A stretch of 64,000 bases of DNA from Oxalobacteraceae bacterium UBA6018 (GTDB lineage: Bacteria > Pseudomonadota > Gammaproteobacteria > Burkholderiales > Burkholderiaceae_D): positions 46,974 through 110,973 of the forward strand of contig DIZW01000109.1 in NCBI GenBank assembly GCA_002428015.1, read 5' to 3'. Below, piece after piece: positions 32,384-42,936 of the stretch. The translations under genes and the position numbers were made by a program. The notes beneath the pieces were generated by a model. It made no database searches, was not told where the DNA came from, and saw only the letters and a program-made list of their open reading frames with translations. Positions within the stretch are counted from its first letter, which is position 1, and each line of letters begins with the position of its first letter.

Positions 32384-33082
32384 GCGGCGGTGGCGGGCGC
32401 ATGCATAAGCCTTAGGTGTCGGATCAAGAGCGCGTACGGGAGTCGCAGCCAGTGGCGAAGCCGCTGTCGCTGGCATTGCCATGGCCAAAGCCGAAGCCAA
32501 AAGCCGAAGCCGAAGCCAGCTCCGGACTCAGACCTTAACCATATTCCAGAGCAAGCCCGATTCCAGTAGCGATGCGAGTGATACCGCCGCCTCTGGCGGG
32601 CCGAAGGTAGTGTCAGAGGCGAAACAAATGACAGACCGAAGTCGGCGTCTAAGCGGACGGCAGGGGCAGATGCAAAGCCAGTGCCGAAGCTGGCCTCGGG
32701 ATCAGAGCCCCTACTAGACCGTAGGCTGGTGCCCGAGCCGAAGCTGGCCCCGGAATCGAAGCTAGTACCCGACCGGAAGCTTGTGCCCGAGCCGAAGCTG
32801 GCCTGAGGAATCCAAGCCCGTACCAGACCGGACGCTGGTGTCAGAGTCGAGGCTGGTGCCAGAGGCCAAGCTGGGGCGGAGCCTAAGGTAGCGCCAGAGC
32901 CTGTTCCGAGCTTACTCCGGAGCATCCGAAGCATTCGGAGCATCCGAAAAATCGGAGGCATCCGATGCAGATAGAGCAGCGTCAAATTCGTCAAGGAGCA
33001 CTGGCAACGCCAATGAACGTCAGGCAATGCACCTTCTCCGGCACGGTTGATTCTCCGGCGCGCTGGATCCACCTGCGCCGGC
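32384..33082. repeat. Intergenic low-complexity region with an 18-bp tandem array
   Basis: No gene is supported between hdeD (+) and lon (-). From about 32693 to 32890 the DNA consists of roughly eleven diverged 18-bp units, best copies GTGCCCGAGCCGAAGCTG at 32729 and 32783. It is flanked by shorter GCCGAAGCC repeats (about 32467-32515) and ATCCGAAGC-type repeats (about 32925-32965). Frames on both strands stay open only because the unit is divisible by three. The array ends near the lon 3' end. Confidence 0.75.
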
Positions 33083-35505
<2,423 letters not shown>

Positions 35506-35509
<4 letters not shown>

Positions 35510-35922
35510 GGCGTCGCTCCCGGTTTGTCAAGGGTAAGCAGCAGGCAGCCGTCGCGCAGCTGGTGCTGGCTGAGGCGCAGTTGGTGCGCGGGCAACTCGA
35601 TGCGCCGTTCAAAGAAGCCGTACGGAATTTCCATGCGGTGAAGGTGGGCATTCGGGCCCAGGTCTGGCAGGACGCGCTGGCCGCGCACGCTGACCACGCT
35701 GTCTTCGAGCGTGACGATCAGTTGCTCCGGCACCACCCCTGGCAGCGCCACCAGCACCACGAATTGTCGTTCGGTCTCGAACAGGTCGACCGGCGGCTCC
35801 CAGCGCGGCCCGCCGTAGCGGTGCTCGCCGAGCTGGAAACATTGGCGCTCGATGCGCTCGGCGCGCTCGAGCAGGGAAATCGCTTCGCTCCACATCCACA
35901 CCGTCGGGTCGCGCATGCGCAT
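35506..35922 (-). CDS. Hsp20-like small heat-shock protein
   Basis: 138 residues. The core (VDLFETERQFVVLVALPGVVPEQLIVTLEDSVVSVRGQR ... RIELPAHQLRLSQHQLRDGCLLLTLDKP) is an alpha-crystallin domain, diverged from the 31088-31567 paralogue. The N-terminus MRMRDPTVWMWSEAISLLERAERIERQ is a short amphipathic helix typical of the Lon-linked subgroup. A second in-frame ATG at 35916 is possible. Overlaps lon by four bases, so it probably delivers or protects substrates in concert with that protease. Confidence 0.85.
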
Positions 35923-36010
35923 GGCTGACTCCAGTGATTGTCCTGAAGTCGGTTGGACCGGCCATGGCGTGGATGGTTCCGCCCGCGTCGCGGCGGGCCC
36001 GGCCTGGCCC

Positions 36011-36850
36011 TTAGCCGAGTTGCTCGCGGTGGAAGCGCAGGTGGTCTTCGATGAATGTGGCGATGAAGTAATAGCCGTGGTCGTAGCGCGTGTGGCGGCG
36101 CAGTTCGAGGCGCTGGCCGGCGGCGCAGCAGGCGGCCTCGAACAGGTCGGGATGCAGTTGCTCCTCCAGGAACTGGTCGCCCAGTCCCTGGTCGATCAAG
36201 ATGCCATTCGGGAAGACCGGACCCAGGCGCTCGACCAGGGCGGTGGCGTCGTAGTCGCGCCAGGCCGCGCGCTCGCCGCCCAGGTAGCCGCCGAAGGCTT
36301 TCTCGCCCCAAGGGCAACGCGAGGGCGCGGCGATCGGCGCGAAGGCCGAGACCGAGCGGAAGCGGTCGGGGTTGCGCAGGCCCAGCACCAGCGCGCCATG
36401 CCCACCCATCGAGTGGCCGCACAGGCCGACCCGCGCGTCGTCGACCTCGCAATGGTCGACCACGAGGCGGCGCAATTCCAGGATGTAGCTGTACATGCGG
36501 TAGTGCGCGCGCCATGGGGCCTCGGTGGCGTCGACGTAGAAGCCGGCGCCGGCGCCGAAATCCCAGGCCGCCGTCTCGCCGGCGATATTGGCGCCGCGCG
36601 GGCTGGTGTCGGGCGCGATCAGGATCATCCCTTCGCGCGCGGCCACGCGCTGGGCGCCGGCCTTGACCATGAAGGTTTCTTCGGTGCAGGTCAGCCCGGC
36701 CAGGTAGAACATGGCCGGCAGGCGCGTGCCGGCCGCGTGCGCAGGGGTGAAGACCGAGAATCGCATCGGCAGCCCGACCGCCTCGGACGCGTGGCGGTAG
36801 AAGCGCTGGGTGCCGCCGAAGCTCGCATGTTCACTGATCAGTTCAAGCAT
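36011..36850 (-). CDS. fghA: S-formylglutathione hydrolase
   Basis: 279-residue cytosolic esterase D-type hydrolase that splits S-formylglutathione to formate and glutathione, the second step of glutathione-dependent formaldehyde removal. Seen: FYLAGLTCTEETFMVKAG (about 48-65), nucleophile elbow GHSMGGHGAL with Ser147, and the C-terminal HTRYDHGYYFIATFIEDHLRFH with the catalytic His. The length is standard. No glutathione-dependent formaldehyde dehydrogenase gene is in the window. It lies 11 bp behind a DUF1353 gene on the same strand, downstream of the PQQ-dehydrogenase/oxidase operon, a position that suits handling of formaldehyde. Confidence 0.93.
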   Translation of the reverse strand: MLELISEHASFGGTQRFYRHASEAVGLPMRFSVFTPAHAAGTRLPAMFYLAGLTCTEETFMVKAGAQRVAAREGMILIAPDTSPRGANIAGETAAWDFGAGAGFYVDATEAPWRAHYRMYSYILELRRLVVDHCEVDDARVGLCGHSMGGHGALVLGLRNPDRFRSVSAFAPIAAPSRCPWGEKAFGGYLGGERAAWRDYDATALVERLGPVFPNGILIDQGLGDQFLEEQLHPDLFEAACCAAGQRLELRRHTRYDHGYYFIATFIEDHLRFHREQLG

Positions 36851-36861
36851 TGGACGGGTCC

Positions 36862-37422
36862 TTAGGGAAGCGCGGAAAGATGGCGGTCGACGATGGCGTG
36901 GATGTCCGCGAAGTTGTTGCTGGTGGCTAGCAATTCGCTGGCGATCAAGGTGTAGCGTGCGCGCACCTCGATCTCCTTGGGCGAGAGCTGGCCCGGCAGG
37001 CGGTAGGCCGCCGGCATCGTCGAGGCCACGTCGAACGCGAAGAACTGCCTGGCCGACGCCCACGAGCCGAGCCGCACGCCGGCATACAGCAGCTTGGCCT
37101 GCAGCGGCGAACAGCCGCCGCACAGGCAGGCGTAGTAGAACATGGTGTCAGCCTCGTCGCGCACCACGCCGGGCGTGTGGATGGCCGCGTCGTGGACCAC
37201 CGAGGCGCGCCGGTAGTCGCCCGTGTAAGGGCTGCCGACGGAGGACCACAGGGTGCGCGGGATGCTGGCGCCATTGACCACGGTGCCGGCCGGGGCGTCC
37301 CAGCGCCGCCCGGCGGGATCGACATACCAGAACGCGTCGAGCAGGCGCATGTCGCGGTCGTCGGCTTGGTCGGACAACCATTCGGTACGTGGGTTTCCTG
37401 AAAATAAACCGTGGCTCATCAT
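36862..37422 (-). CDS. DUF1353 protein
   Basis: 186 residues with the conserved DUF1353 core: FWYVDPAGRRWDAPAGTVVNGASIPRTLWSSVGSPYTGDYRRASVVHDAAIH, followed by ADTMFYYACLCGGCSPLQAKLLYAGV. Cytosolic, no signal peptide. Function is not known; the family is widespread in phages and proteobacteria. Two adjacent ATG codons occur (37422 and 37419); the GGGAG site suits the second somewhat better. It lies between ctaG and fghA on the same strand, 45 bp beyond the end of ctaG. Confidence 0.8.
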   Translation of the reverse strand: MMSHGLFSGNPRTEWLSDQADDRDMRLLDAFWYVDPAGRRWDAPAGTVVNGASIPRTLWSSVGSPYTGDYRRASVVHDAAIHTPGVVRDEADTMFYYACLCGGCSPLQAKLLYAGVRLGSWASARQFFAFDVASTMPAAYRLPGQLSPKEIEVRARYTLIASELLATSNNFADIHAIVDRHLSALP

Positions 37423-37467
37423 CTCTCCCTGGCGCAGGCCCCGGCAGTGGCTGCCGTATGCGCCATC

Positions 37468-38457
37468 TTACCGCGATAAGCCGGTGCGCAATACCTCAGG
37501 TAGCGAAACCTGTTGGGCCGTCCCCGCGCCGGCCCGGTGCGCTCGGCCGGCGCGGCGTTCCTCGTCGCGCAGCCATTGCACGCACAGCACACCGAGCAGC
37601 AGGAGGTGCACGAGACTGGCCGGAACCCACATGATCAAGCCGGCCAGTTGCTGGTCCTCCAGCGCGCTGATGCCGCCCAGGCCGGCGTGGAGGGCGTGGG
37701 CGGCGTAGAACGGATGGGTGGCGAAGGTCAGGATCGCGCCGAGGAAGCCGTTTTGCATGCCGAAGGTCACGCCCAGCAGGACCGCGCCGCCGTATCCCAG
37801 GCCGGAACGCCCGCGCGGCGCGAACATCAGGTAGAACAAGGCTAGCGACGTGAGGAAGAAGCTGGTGTGCTCGAGCGAGTGGATGCCCTCGTTTTCCAGC
37901 GCCCAGGCGTAAGGGCGCGGCATGTGCCAGAACCACAGCGCCGCCGAGGCGGCCACCCACACCACCGCCGGATGCAGCAGCCCGCGCAGCACGCGGCGCG
38001 CGCGCGCGTCCCCGCCCGCCCACCAGCGCGCCAGGCTGCGCCTGCGCGCCGGGGCGAAGGCCCACATCCACGCGATCGCCGGCTGGGACGCCACCAGCAG
38101 CGGCGGGGCGACCAGCATGATCAGCAGGTGCTGGGTCATGTGGGCCGAAAAATAGCGGTCGGCCAGCGCGTCCAGCGGCGAGAGCAGGGCCAGGATCAGC
38201 ACCAGCGTGCCGGCCACGAAGGCGCCGATGCGCCACGGTCCCAGCACGCCCGCCCGGCCCGCGCGTTGAAGGCGCCAGGCGCCGGCCGCATAGCCGGCCG
38301 TGCTGGCCACCAGCAGCGCGATGACCCACCAGTCGGCCTGCCACGGCAGCGCCGGCGCGTGCTCGTGGCCGCCGTGCACCAGCGCCGCGCAAGGCGCCAG
38401 GGCGGCGCCCAGCGCCAGCGGCGATCGCCATCCTGCCAGGGAAGTCACAGCCCGCAT
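37468..38457 (-). CDS. ctaG: caa3-type cytochrome oxidase assembly protein CtaG
   Basis: 329-residue membrane protein of the caa3_CtaG family, with about seven helices. Conserved segments are SPLDALADRYFSAHMTQHLLIMLVAPPLLV, WFWHMPRPYAWALE, HSLEHTSFFLTSLALFY and MWVPASLVHLLLL, rich in paired His/Met. Proteins of this family help insert copper into the caa3 oxidase. Last gene of the respiratory operon; its start overlaps the preceding small membrane protein by 13 bases. Confidence 0.85.
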   Translation of the reverse strand: MRAVTSLAGWRSPLALGAALAPCAALVHGGHEHAPALPWQADWWVIALLVASTAGYAAGAWRLQRAGRAGVLGPWRIGAFVAGTLVLILALLSPLDALADRYFSAHMTQHLLIMLVAPPLLVASQPAIAWMWAFAPARRRSLARWWAGGDARARRVLRGLLHPAVVWVAASAALWFWHMPRPYAWALENEGIHSLEHTSFFLTSLALFYLMFAPRGRSGLGYGGAVLLGVTFGMQNGFLGAILTFATHPFYAAHALHAGLGGISALEDQQLAGLIMWVPASLVHLLLLGVLCVQWLRDEERRAGRAHRAGAGTAQQVSLPEVLRTGLSR

Positions 38458-38897
38458 GGCGCCACCAGCACCAGCACGCTGGTGGTGAGCAGTAGGGCGA
38501 GCGTGAACATGACGCTGCTGATCAGCGCGCACATCGCCATGAAGCGGGTGCGCCCCTCGCCCACCTCGAGCAGGTGGTGGTGGTCGCCCTCGAACTCATG
38601 GCGCGTCGTACGCCAGCTGCGCCAGGACAGCAGCGCGCACAGGGCCGACAGCGCGATCGCCGCCACGCTCAGCGCCACCAGCGCGCCGTGCAGGTGGGCC
38701 AGCACGGGCGAGGCCAGCGCGGCGCGGTCCGGGTAGCAGGCGTAGGCCGCGGCGCCGTAGCCGGCCACGATCTGCACCGACCACGCCAGCGGCGCGCCGG
38801 CCAGCAGCAACAGCAGGCGCAGGATGCTGACCCGGTTCGCGTGCGGGGCCGGGTGCCCGGCCGGCGCCTCGGCGGCGTCGATGGAAGCGTTGGCCAT
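38445..38897 (-). CDS. Small membrane protein of the oxidase operon, unknown function
   Basis: 150 residues, with three to four hydrophobic helices (about 27-55, 66-91 and 118-147) and a His-rich loop EGDHHHLLEVGEG between helices. Position between coxC and ctaG, with 9-bp and overlapping junctions, makes an accessory role in oxidase assembly or as a small subunit likely. I do not recognise a named family; the His cluster could bind metal. Confidence 0.65.
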   Translation of the reverse strand: MANASIDAAEAPAGHPAPHANRVSILRLLLLLAGAPLAWSVQIVAGYGAAAYACYPDRAALASPVLAHLHGALVALSVAAIALSALCALLSWRSWRTTRHEFEGDHHHLLEVGEGRTRFMAMCALISSVMFTLALLLTTSVLVLVAPCGL

Positions 38898-38906
38898 GGC
38901 CTGTCC

Positions 38907-39521
38907 TCAGCTCAGGTGGGGCGCCAGGAACAGCGCGCTGTAGACCGCGATCCAGACCGCGTCGACGAAGTGCCAGTACAGCACCCCGACCGACAGCGCG
39001 GCGTGGCGGCGTTCGGTGAAAAAGCCCAGCGCCGCCCACAGCAGCAGGGCCGCCAGCATCAGTAGCCCGACCGCCACGTGCATCATGTGCAGGCCGGTGA
39101 TGGTGAAATACAGCGAGCCGTAGGGATCGGTGTCGATGCGGAACGGCTTGTTCATCCATTCGCTGACCTGGATGCCCATGAAGGCCGCGCCCAGCAGCAG
39201 CGCGCTGAGCAGACCGGCCACGACGACGCCGCGGCGCCCGTTCTTGGCGCCGCGCTCGGCCCACCATGCGCAGCCGCTGGAGGCCAGCAGCAGCACCGTG
39301 TTGATGCTGGCCTTGGTCAGTTCGGGCGGCCCGAAAGGCGGCCAGGTGCCCTCGTGCTGCGAGGCGATGTAGAAGTAGCTGAACAGGAGGTAGGCGAACA
39401 GCGCCGCCTCGGTCCCGATCAGCATCCACATGCCCCAGATGCCGGTCGAGTGGCGCAACTGGCCGCCGACCGGCAGGACCGGTGGCAGGACCGGGTCCAG
39501 GGTGGCGTTCGCGTCAAGCAT
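38907..39521 (-). CDS. coxC: Cytochrome c oxidase subunit III
   Basis: 204-residue integral membrane protein with five helices. Typical segments: GMWMLIGTEAALFAYLLFSYFYIA, FTITGLHMMHVAVGLLML and ALSVGVLYWHFVDAVWIAVYSALFL. Short, five-helix form as in bacterial caa3/bo3 oxidases. Its start overlaps the coxA stop region by 8 bases (39514-39521). Confidence 0.9.
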   Translation of the reverse strand: MLDANATLDPVLPPVLPVGGQLRHSTGIWGMWMLIGTEAALFAYLLFSYFYIASQHEGTWPPFGPPELTKASINTVLLLASSGCAWWAERGAKNGRRGVVVAGLLSALLLGAAFMGIQVSEWMNKPFRIDTDPYGSLYFTITGLHMMHVAVGLLMLAALLLWAALGFFTERRHAALSVGVLYWHFVDAVWIAVYSALFLAPHLS

Positions 39522-41463
39522 GGTCGGGCTCCTTTTGCAGCAGGGTGGTGCGCGGCCACAGCCAGGCCAGGATGGCCAGCGCCGAGCCGCCCAGGCCGGC
39601 GCCGGTGACGCTCCAGTTGTGCAGCAGCAGGCCGGCGAAGAACACGGCGCCGGCCAGGGCCAGCAGGAAGGGCGCGAGCGAGTCGCCCGGCATGCGCAGG
39701 ATGATGTCGGGCTCGGCGTCGAAGGGGCTGGTGCCGACCGTCTCGCGCCCGTGGTCGAGCAGCATGCCCTCGTGCAGCGAGGACTGGTCGCCGGTATCGC
39801 GCAGCTGGGTTTCCCACAGCGGATGGCGGCTGGCCACGTGCGGGATCACCACGAAGTTATACGGCGGCGGCGGGGAGGGCGTCGACCATTCGAGCGTGGC
39901 CGCGTTCCACGGGTTGGGGCCGGACGGCGCGCCGTGGCGCAGGCTGCGCAGCAGGTTCACCAGGAACAGCAGCACCCCCACCGCGAACAGGAAAGAACCG
40001 ACCGAGGTGATCATGTTGCTGGTGTCCCAGCCCATCCCGCTGGGGTAGGTGTAGACCCGGCGCGGCATGCCCAGCAGGCCGGAAATATGCATCGGGAAGA
40101 AGCCCAGGTTAAAGCCGACGAACATCACCCAGAAGCTCCATTTGCCCAGGCGCTCGTCCATCAGGCGCCCGGTCACCTTCGGGAACCAGTAATAGACCCC
40201 GCCGACCACGGGGAATACGTTAATCCCCAGCAGGACGTAGTGCAGGTGGGCCACCACGAAGTAGGTGTCGGTGAGCTGCCAGTCGAGCGGCACGGCGGCG
40301 GTCATGAAGCCGGACACGCCGCCGATCACGAACAGCAGCACGAAGCCGGCGAAGAACAGGAAGGCGGTGGTGCGCACCGGGCGCCCGGTCCAGATGGTGG
40401 CGATCCAGGCGAACACCGACACCGCGCTCGGCACCGCGATCACCATGCTGGCCACGCCGAAGAAGGACAGCGACAGCGGCGGCAGGCCGGTGGCGAACAT
40501 GTGGTGCACCCAGACCCCGAAGCCGATGATCATGGTGGTGACGGTGGCCAGCGCCACCGGCGTGTAGCCGACCAGCGGCCGGCGGCAGAAGGTGGGCAGG
40601 GCGTCGGACACGATGCCCATCGCCGGCAGCACGATCGCGTACACCCACGGGTGGCCGAACATCCAGAACAGGTGCTGCCACAGCATCGGGCGGCCGCCCC
40701 CGGCGACGTCGAAGAAGTGGGTGCCGTACTGGCGGTCCATCCACAGCAGGAAGAACGCCAGGCTCACCGCCGGCACCGCCAGCAGGTTGCCGACCGAGGC
40801 GGTCAGCGTGCCCCACACGATGATCGGCACGCGGTTGATCGACATCCCGGGCGCGCGGGTGCGGAACAGGGTGACCACGAAATTGGCCGAGCCGACCGTG
40901 GTCGAGATGCCGAGGAAGACCATGCCGAGCGCGTAGACGTCGATGTTGATGCCCGGGTTGAACTGCTTGGACGCCATTGGCACGTAGTTGAACCAGCCCG
41001 CGTTGGGCGCCTGCCCCAGCGGGAAGCTGATGTACAGGAACACGCCGGCGAACAGGAACACCCAGTACGACAGGGCGTTCAGGCGCGGGAAGGCCATGTC
41101 GCGCGAGCCTAGCATGAGCGGCCACAGGTAGTTGGAAAAGCCCGACAGTACCGGCAGCGCGTACAGGAAGATCATGGTCACGCCGTGCATGGTGAACAGC
41201 TGGTTGTACTGCTCCGGCGTGAGCAGGGTCTGGTCCGGGCGGGCCAGCTGCAGGCGCATCACCAGCGCCTCGACGCCGCCGGCGAGCAGGAAGGCGAAGG
41301 CGGTGACGAGGTAGCGCAGGCCGATCTCCTTGTGATCGACGCTGGAGAGCCAGCCGACGATGCCGGGCTTGGTCTCCCACAGGCGCTGCAGCGCGCGCGC
41401 GGTGGGCGAATCGTAATCGGCGCGCACGACGTTCGGTCGGCGCGTCAGGGCGGTATCGTTCAC
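39514..41463 (-). CDS. coxA: Cytochrome c oxidase subunit I with C-terminal extension
   Basis: 649 residues. Twelve helices carry the haem and copper ligands: TMHGVTMIFLYALP, WMFGHPWVYAIVLP (His271, Tyr275), VHHMFATG and VVAHLHYVLLGINVF. Two points are unusual. First, the helix VI motif reads GHPWV, with Trp273 where A1 oxidases have the proton-channel Glu (GHPEV) and without the YSHP form of A2 oxidases. Second, about 90 extra residues follow, with two more helices (FLLALAGAVFFAGLLLHNW, GGSALAILAWLWP). Starts at GTG 41463, 10 bases after the coxB stop. Confidence 0.92.
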   Translation of the reverse strand: MNDTALTRRPNVVRADYDSPTARALQRLWETKPGIVGWLSSVDHKEIGLRYLVTAFAFLLAGGVEALVMRLQLARPDQTLLTPEQYNQLFTMHGVTMIFLYALPVLSGFSNYLWPLMLGSRDMAFPRLNALSYWVFLFAGVFLYISFPLGQAPNAGWFNYVPMASKQFNPGINIDVYALGMVFLGISTTVGSANFVVTLFRTRAPGMSINRVPIIVWGTLTASVGNLLAVPAVSLAFFLLWMDRQYGTHFFDVAGGGRPMLWQHLFWMFGHPWVYAIVLPAMGIVSDALPTFCRRPLVGYTPVALATVTTMIIGFGVWVHHMFATGLPPLSLSFFGVASMVIAVPSAVSVFAWIATIWTGRPVRTTAFLFFAGFVLLFVIGGVSGFMTAAVPLDWQLTDTYFVVAHLHYVLLGINVFPVVGGVYYWFPKVTGRLMDERLGKWSFWVMFVGFNLGFFPMHISGLLGMPRRVYTYPSGMGWDTSNMITSVGSFLFAVGVLLFLVNLLRSLRHGAPSGPNPWNAATLEWSTPSPPPPYNFVVIPHVASRHPLWETQLRDTGDQSSLHEGMLLDHGRETVGTSPFDAEPDIILRMPGDSLAPFLLALAGAVFFAGLLLHNWSVTGAGLGGSALAILAWLWPRTTLLQKEPDHA

Positions 41464-41473
41464 GGGAGTCCCA

Positions 41474-42442
41474 TTAGCGCAAGGTGGTGAGGTAGGCGAC
41501 GACGGCCGCGAGGTCGCCGGCGGAGAATGCGAATTCGGGCATCTTGGTGCCCGGCTTGATGCGCTGGGAATGCGCGATCCAGTCGGCCAGGTGCGGCCCA
41601 TCGTTGGGCAGGGTACCGCCGGCGATGGTGCGGCGCGAGGCCAGGTGGGTCAGGTCGGGGCCGACGATGCCGCCGGCCTCGGTCCCGCGCACCGTGTGGC
41701 AGGCGCTGCAGCGCGCCTGCACCAGCGCGGCGCCCACGGCGGCCGGGCCGGCGGCCGGCGCGGGGACCGCCGCGGCCAGCTGCGCCTGCCACCAGGCCTG
41801 GAACGCGGCCGGCGGCTCGGCCACCACCTGTAAGGCCATGTGGGCGTGCTGCTCGCCGCAGTATTCGGCGCACTGGCCGCGGTAGACGCCGGGCCGGTCG
41901 GCCTGGAACCAGCTGACGTTGGTCTGGCCGGGGATGGTGTCGGTCTTGCCGCCCAGCTGAGGCACCCAGAACGAATGGATCACGTCGCCGCTTTCCAGTT
42001 CCAGCCGCACCGGCTGGCCCACCGGGATGTGCAGCTCATTGGCGGTGGTGAACACCTGACCCGCGTCGCCGTTCTCGTAGCGCATGCGCCACCACCACTG
42101 CAGGCCGGTCACGCGCACGGTGAAGGCCGGCTTGGTGGCCGGATGCGCCACGGCGGTCAAGGTCAGCAGGGTCCAGATGGCGCAGGCGGCCAGCACCACG
42201 CTCGAGATGCCGACGCCGATGTAGATCCAGCGCAGGCCGCCGCCGTCGCGCGCCACCTCGTTGCCCTGGCCGGCCGCGTCGCGCTTGCGCAGCACGGCGC
42301 CCAGCAGCAGCGTGGTGATGATGACGACCACCGCCACCGAGATCAGGCCCAGTCCCCAGCCCAGCCGGGTGACCGGGTCGGCCGCCGGCCCAACGGTGTG
42401 CAGGTAGGACATCGGCATGGCTGCCGCTGGAAGTCGGCTCAT
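41474..42442 (-). CDS. coxB: Cytochrome c oxidase subunit II with fused cytochrome c domain (caa3 type)
   Basis: 322 residues. An N-terminal membrane hairpin (about 25-50 and 70-95) is followed by the CuA domain (QWWWRMRYENGD, PQLGGKTDTIPGQTNVSWFQADRPG, CAEYCGEQHAHM), then a C-terminal cytochrome c domain with haem motif CSACH at 245-249 and a distal Met in GTKMPEFAFS. The fused haem domain defines a caa3-type oxidase. ATG overlaps the stop of the cytochrome c gene as ATGA. Confidence 0.93.
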   Translation of the reverse strand: MSRLPAAAMPMSYLHTVGPAADPVTRLGWGLGLISVAVVVIITTLLLGAVLRKRDAAGQGNEVARDGGGLRWIYIGVGISSVVLAACAIWTLLTLTAVAHPATKPAFTVRVTGLQWWWRMRYENGDAGQVFTTANELHIPVGQPVRLELESGDVIHSFWVPQLGGKTDTIPGQTNVSWFQADRPGVYRGQCAEYCGEQHAHMALQVVAEPPAAFQAWWQAQLAAAVPAPAAGPAAVGAALVQARCSACHTVRGTEAGGIVGPDLTHLASRRTIAGGTLPNDGPHLADWIAHSQRIKPGTKMPEFAFSAGDLAAVVAYLTTLR

Positions 42443-42927
42443 TTCGGCCGCTCCGGCTGTTGCGACGGCGGCAGGGTGTCGACCGCCGCGCCGGTGCCGG
42501 TATCCGGCCCCACGGTGCTGGGGTCGCCGCCGGGGTGGGTCGGCAGCGAGCCGATGTAATGCACCAGCTGCCAGATCTCGTCGGACGGCAGCGCTTTGCC
42601 CCAGGCCGGCATGCCCTGAGGGCGGCCCTCGTAGATGGAACGGTAGATCTCCTCCGGCGCGCCGCCGTAGCGCCAGTAGCTGTCGGTCAGGTCAGGGCCC
42701 ATGAAGCCCTTGCCGGTGTAGGTGTGGCAGCCGGCACAGTTCATCTTGGCGAACAGCGTCTTGCCGGCGGCGACCGCCTGCGGCGTGGCGGGCGTCATCG
42801 GTGGCACCGGCATCTTGGTCTTGGCGTCGGCCGCGGCCGGCGCCGGCGGCGCTGGGCGCGGCGCGCTCTCCTTGCCGCAGGCTGCGAGCAGGCAGCACAG
42901 GGCGAGGGTGAGGGTAGGGGTTTTCAT
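42439..42927 (-). CDS. Lipoprotein cytochrome c (probable electron carrier of the PQQ dehydrogenase)
   Basis: 162 residues. Lipoprotein signal with lipobox LAAC (Cys17), a Pro/Ala-rich linker, then one class I cytochrome c domain with CAGCH at 64-68 and axial Met in EGRPQGMPAWG. The C-terminal tail is Pro/Gly-rich. Anchored in the periplasm between the dehydrogenase and CoxB in gene order, it probably carries electrons from the first to the second, as XoxG/ExaB-type cytochromes do. It starts 9 bases after the dehydrogenase stop and overlaps coxB. Confidence 0.88.
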   Translation of the reverse strand: MKTPTLTLALCCLLAACGKESAPRPAPPAPAAADAKTKMPVPPMTPATPQAVAAGKTLFAKMNCAGCHTYTGKGFMGPDLTDSYWRYGGAPEEIYRSIYEGRPQGMPAWGKALPSDEIWQLVHYIGSLPTHPGGDPSTVGPDTGTGAAVDTLPPSQQPERPK

Positions 42928-42936
42928 GGCGTCGCC

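Noticed and set aside
31654..33072. 472-codon minus-strand frame
   Set aside because: Combines the antisense of hdeD and the 18-bp repeat array; no start signal and repetitive composition.
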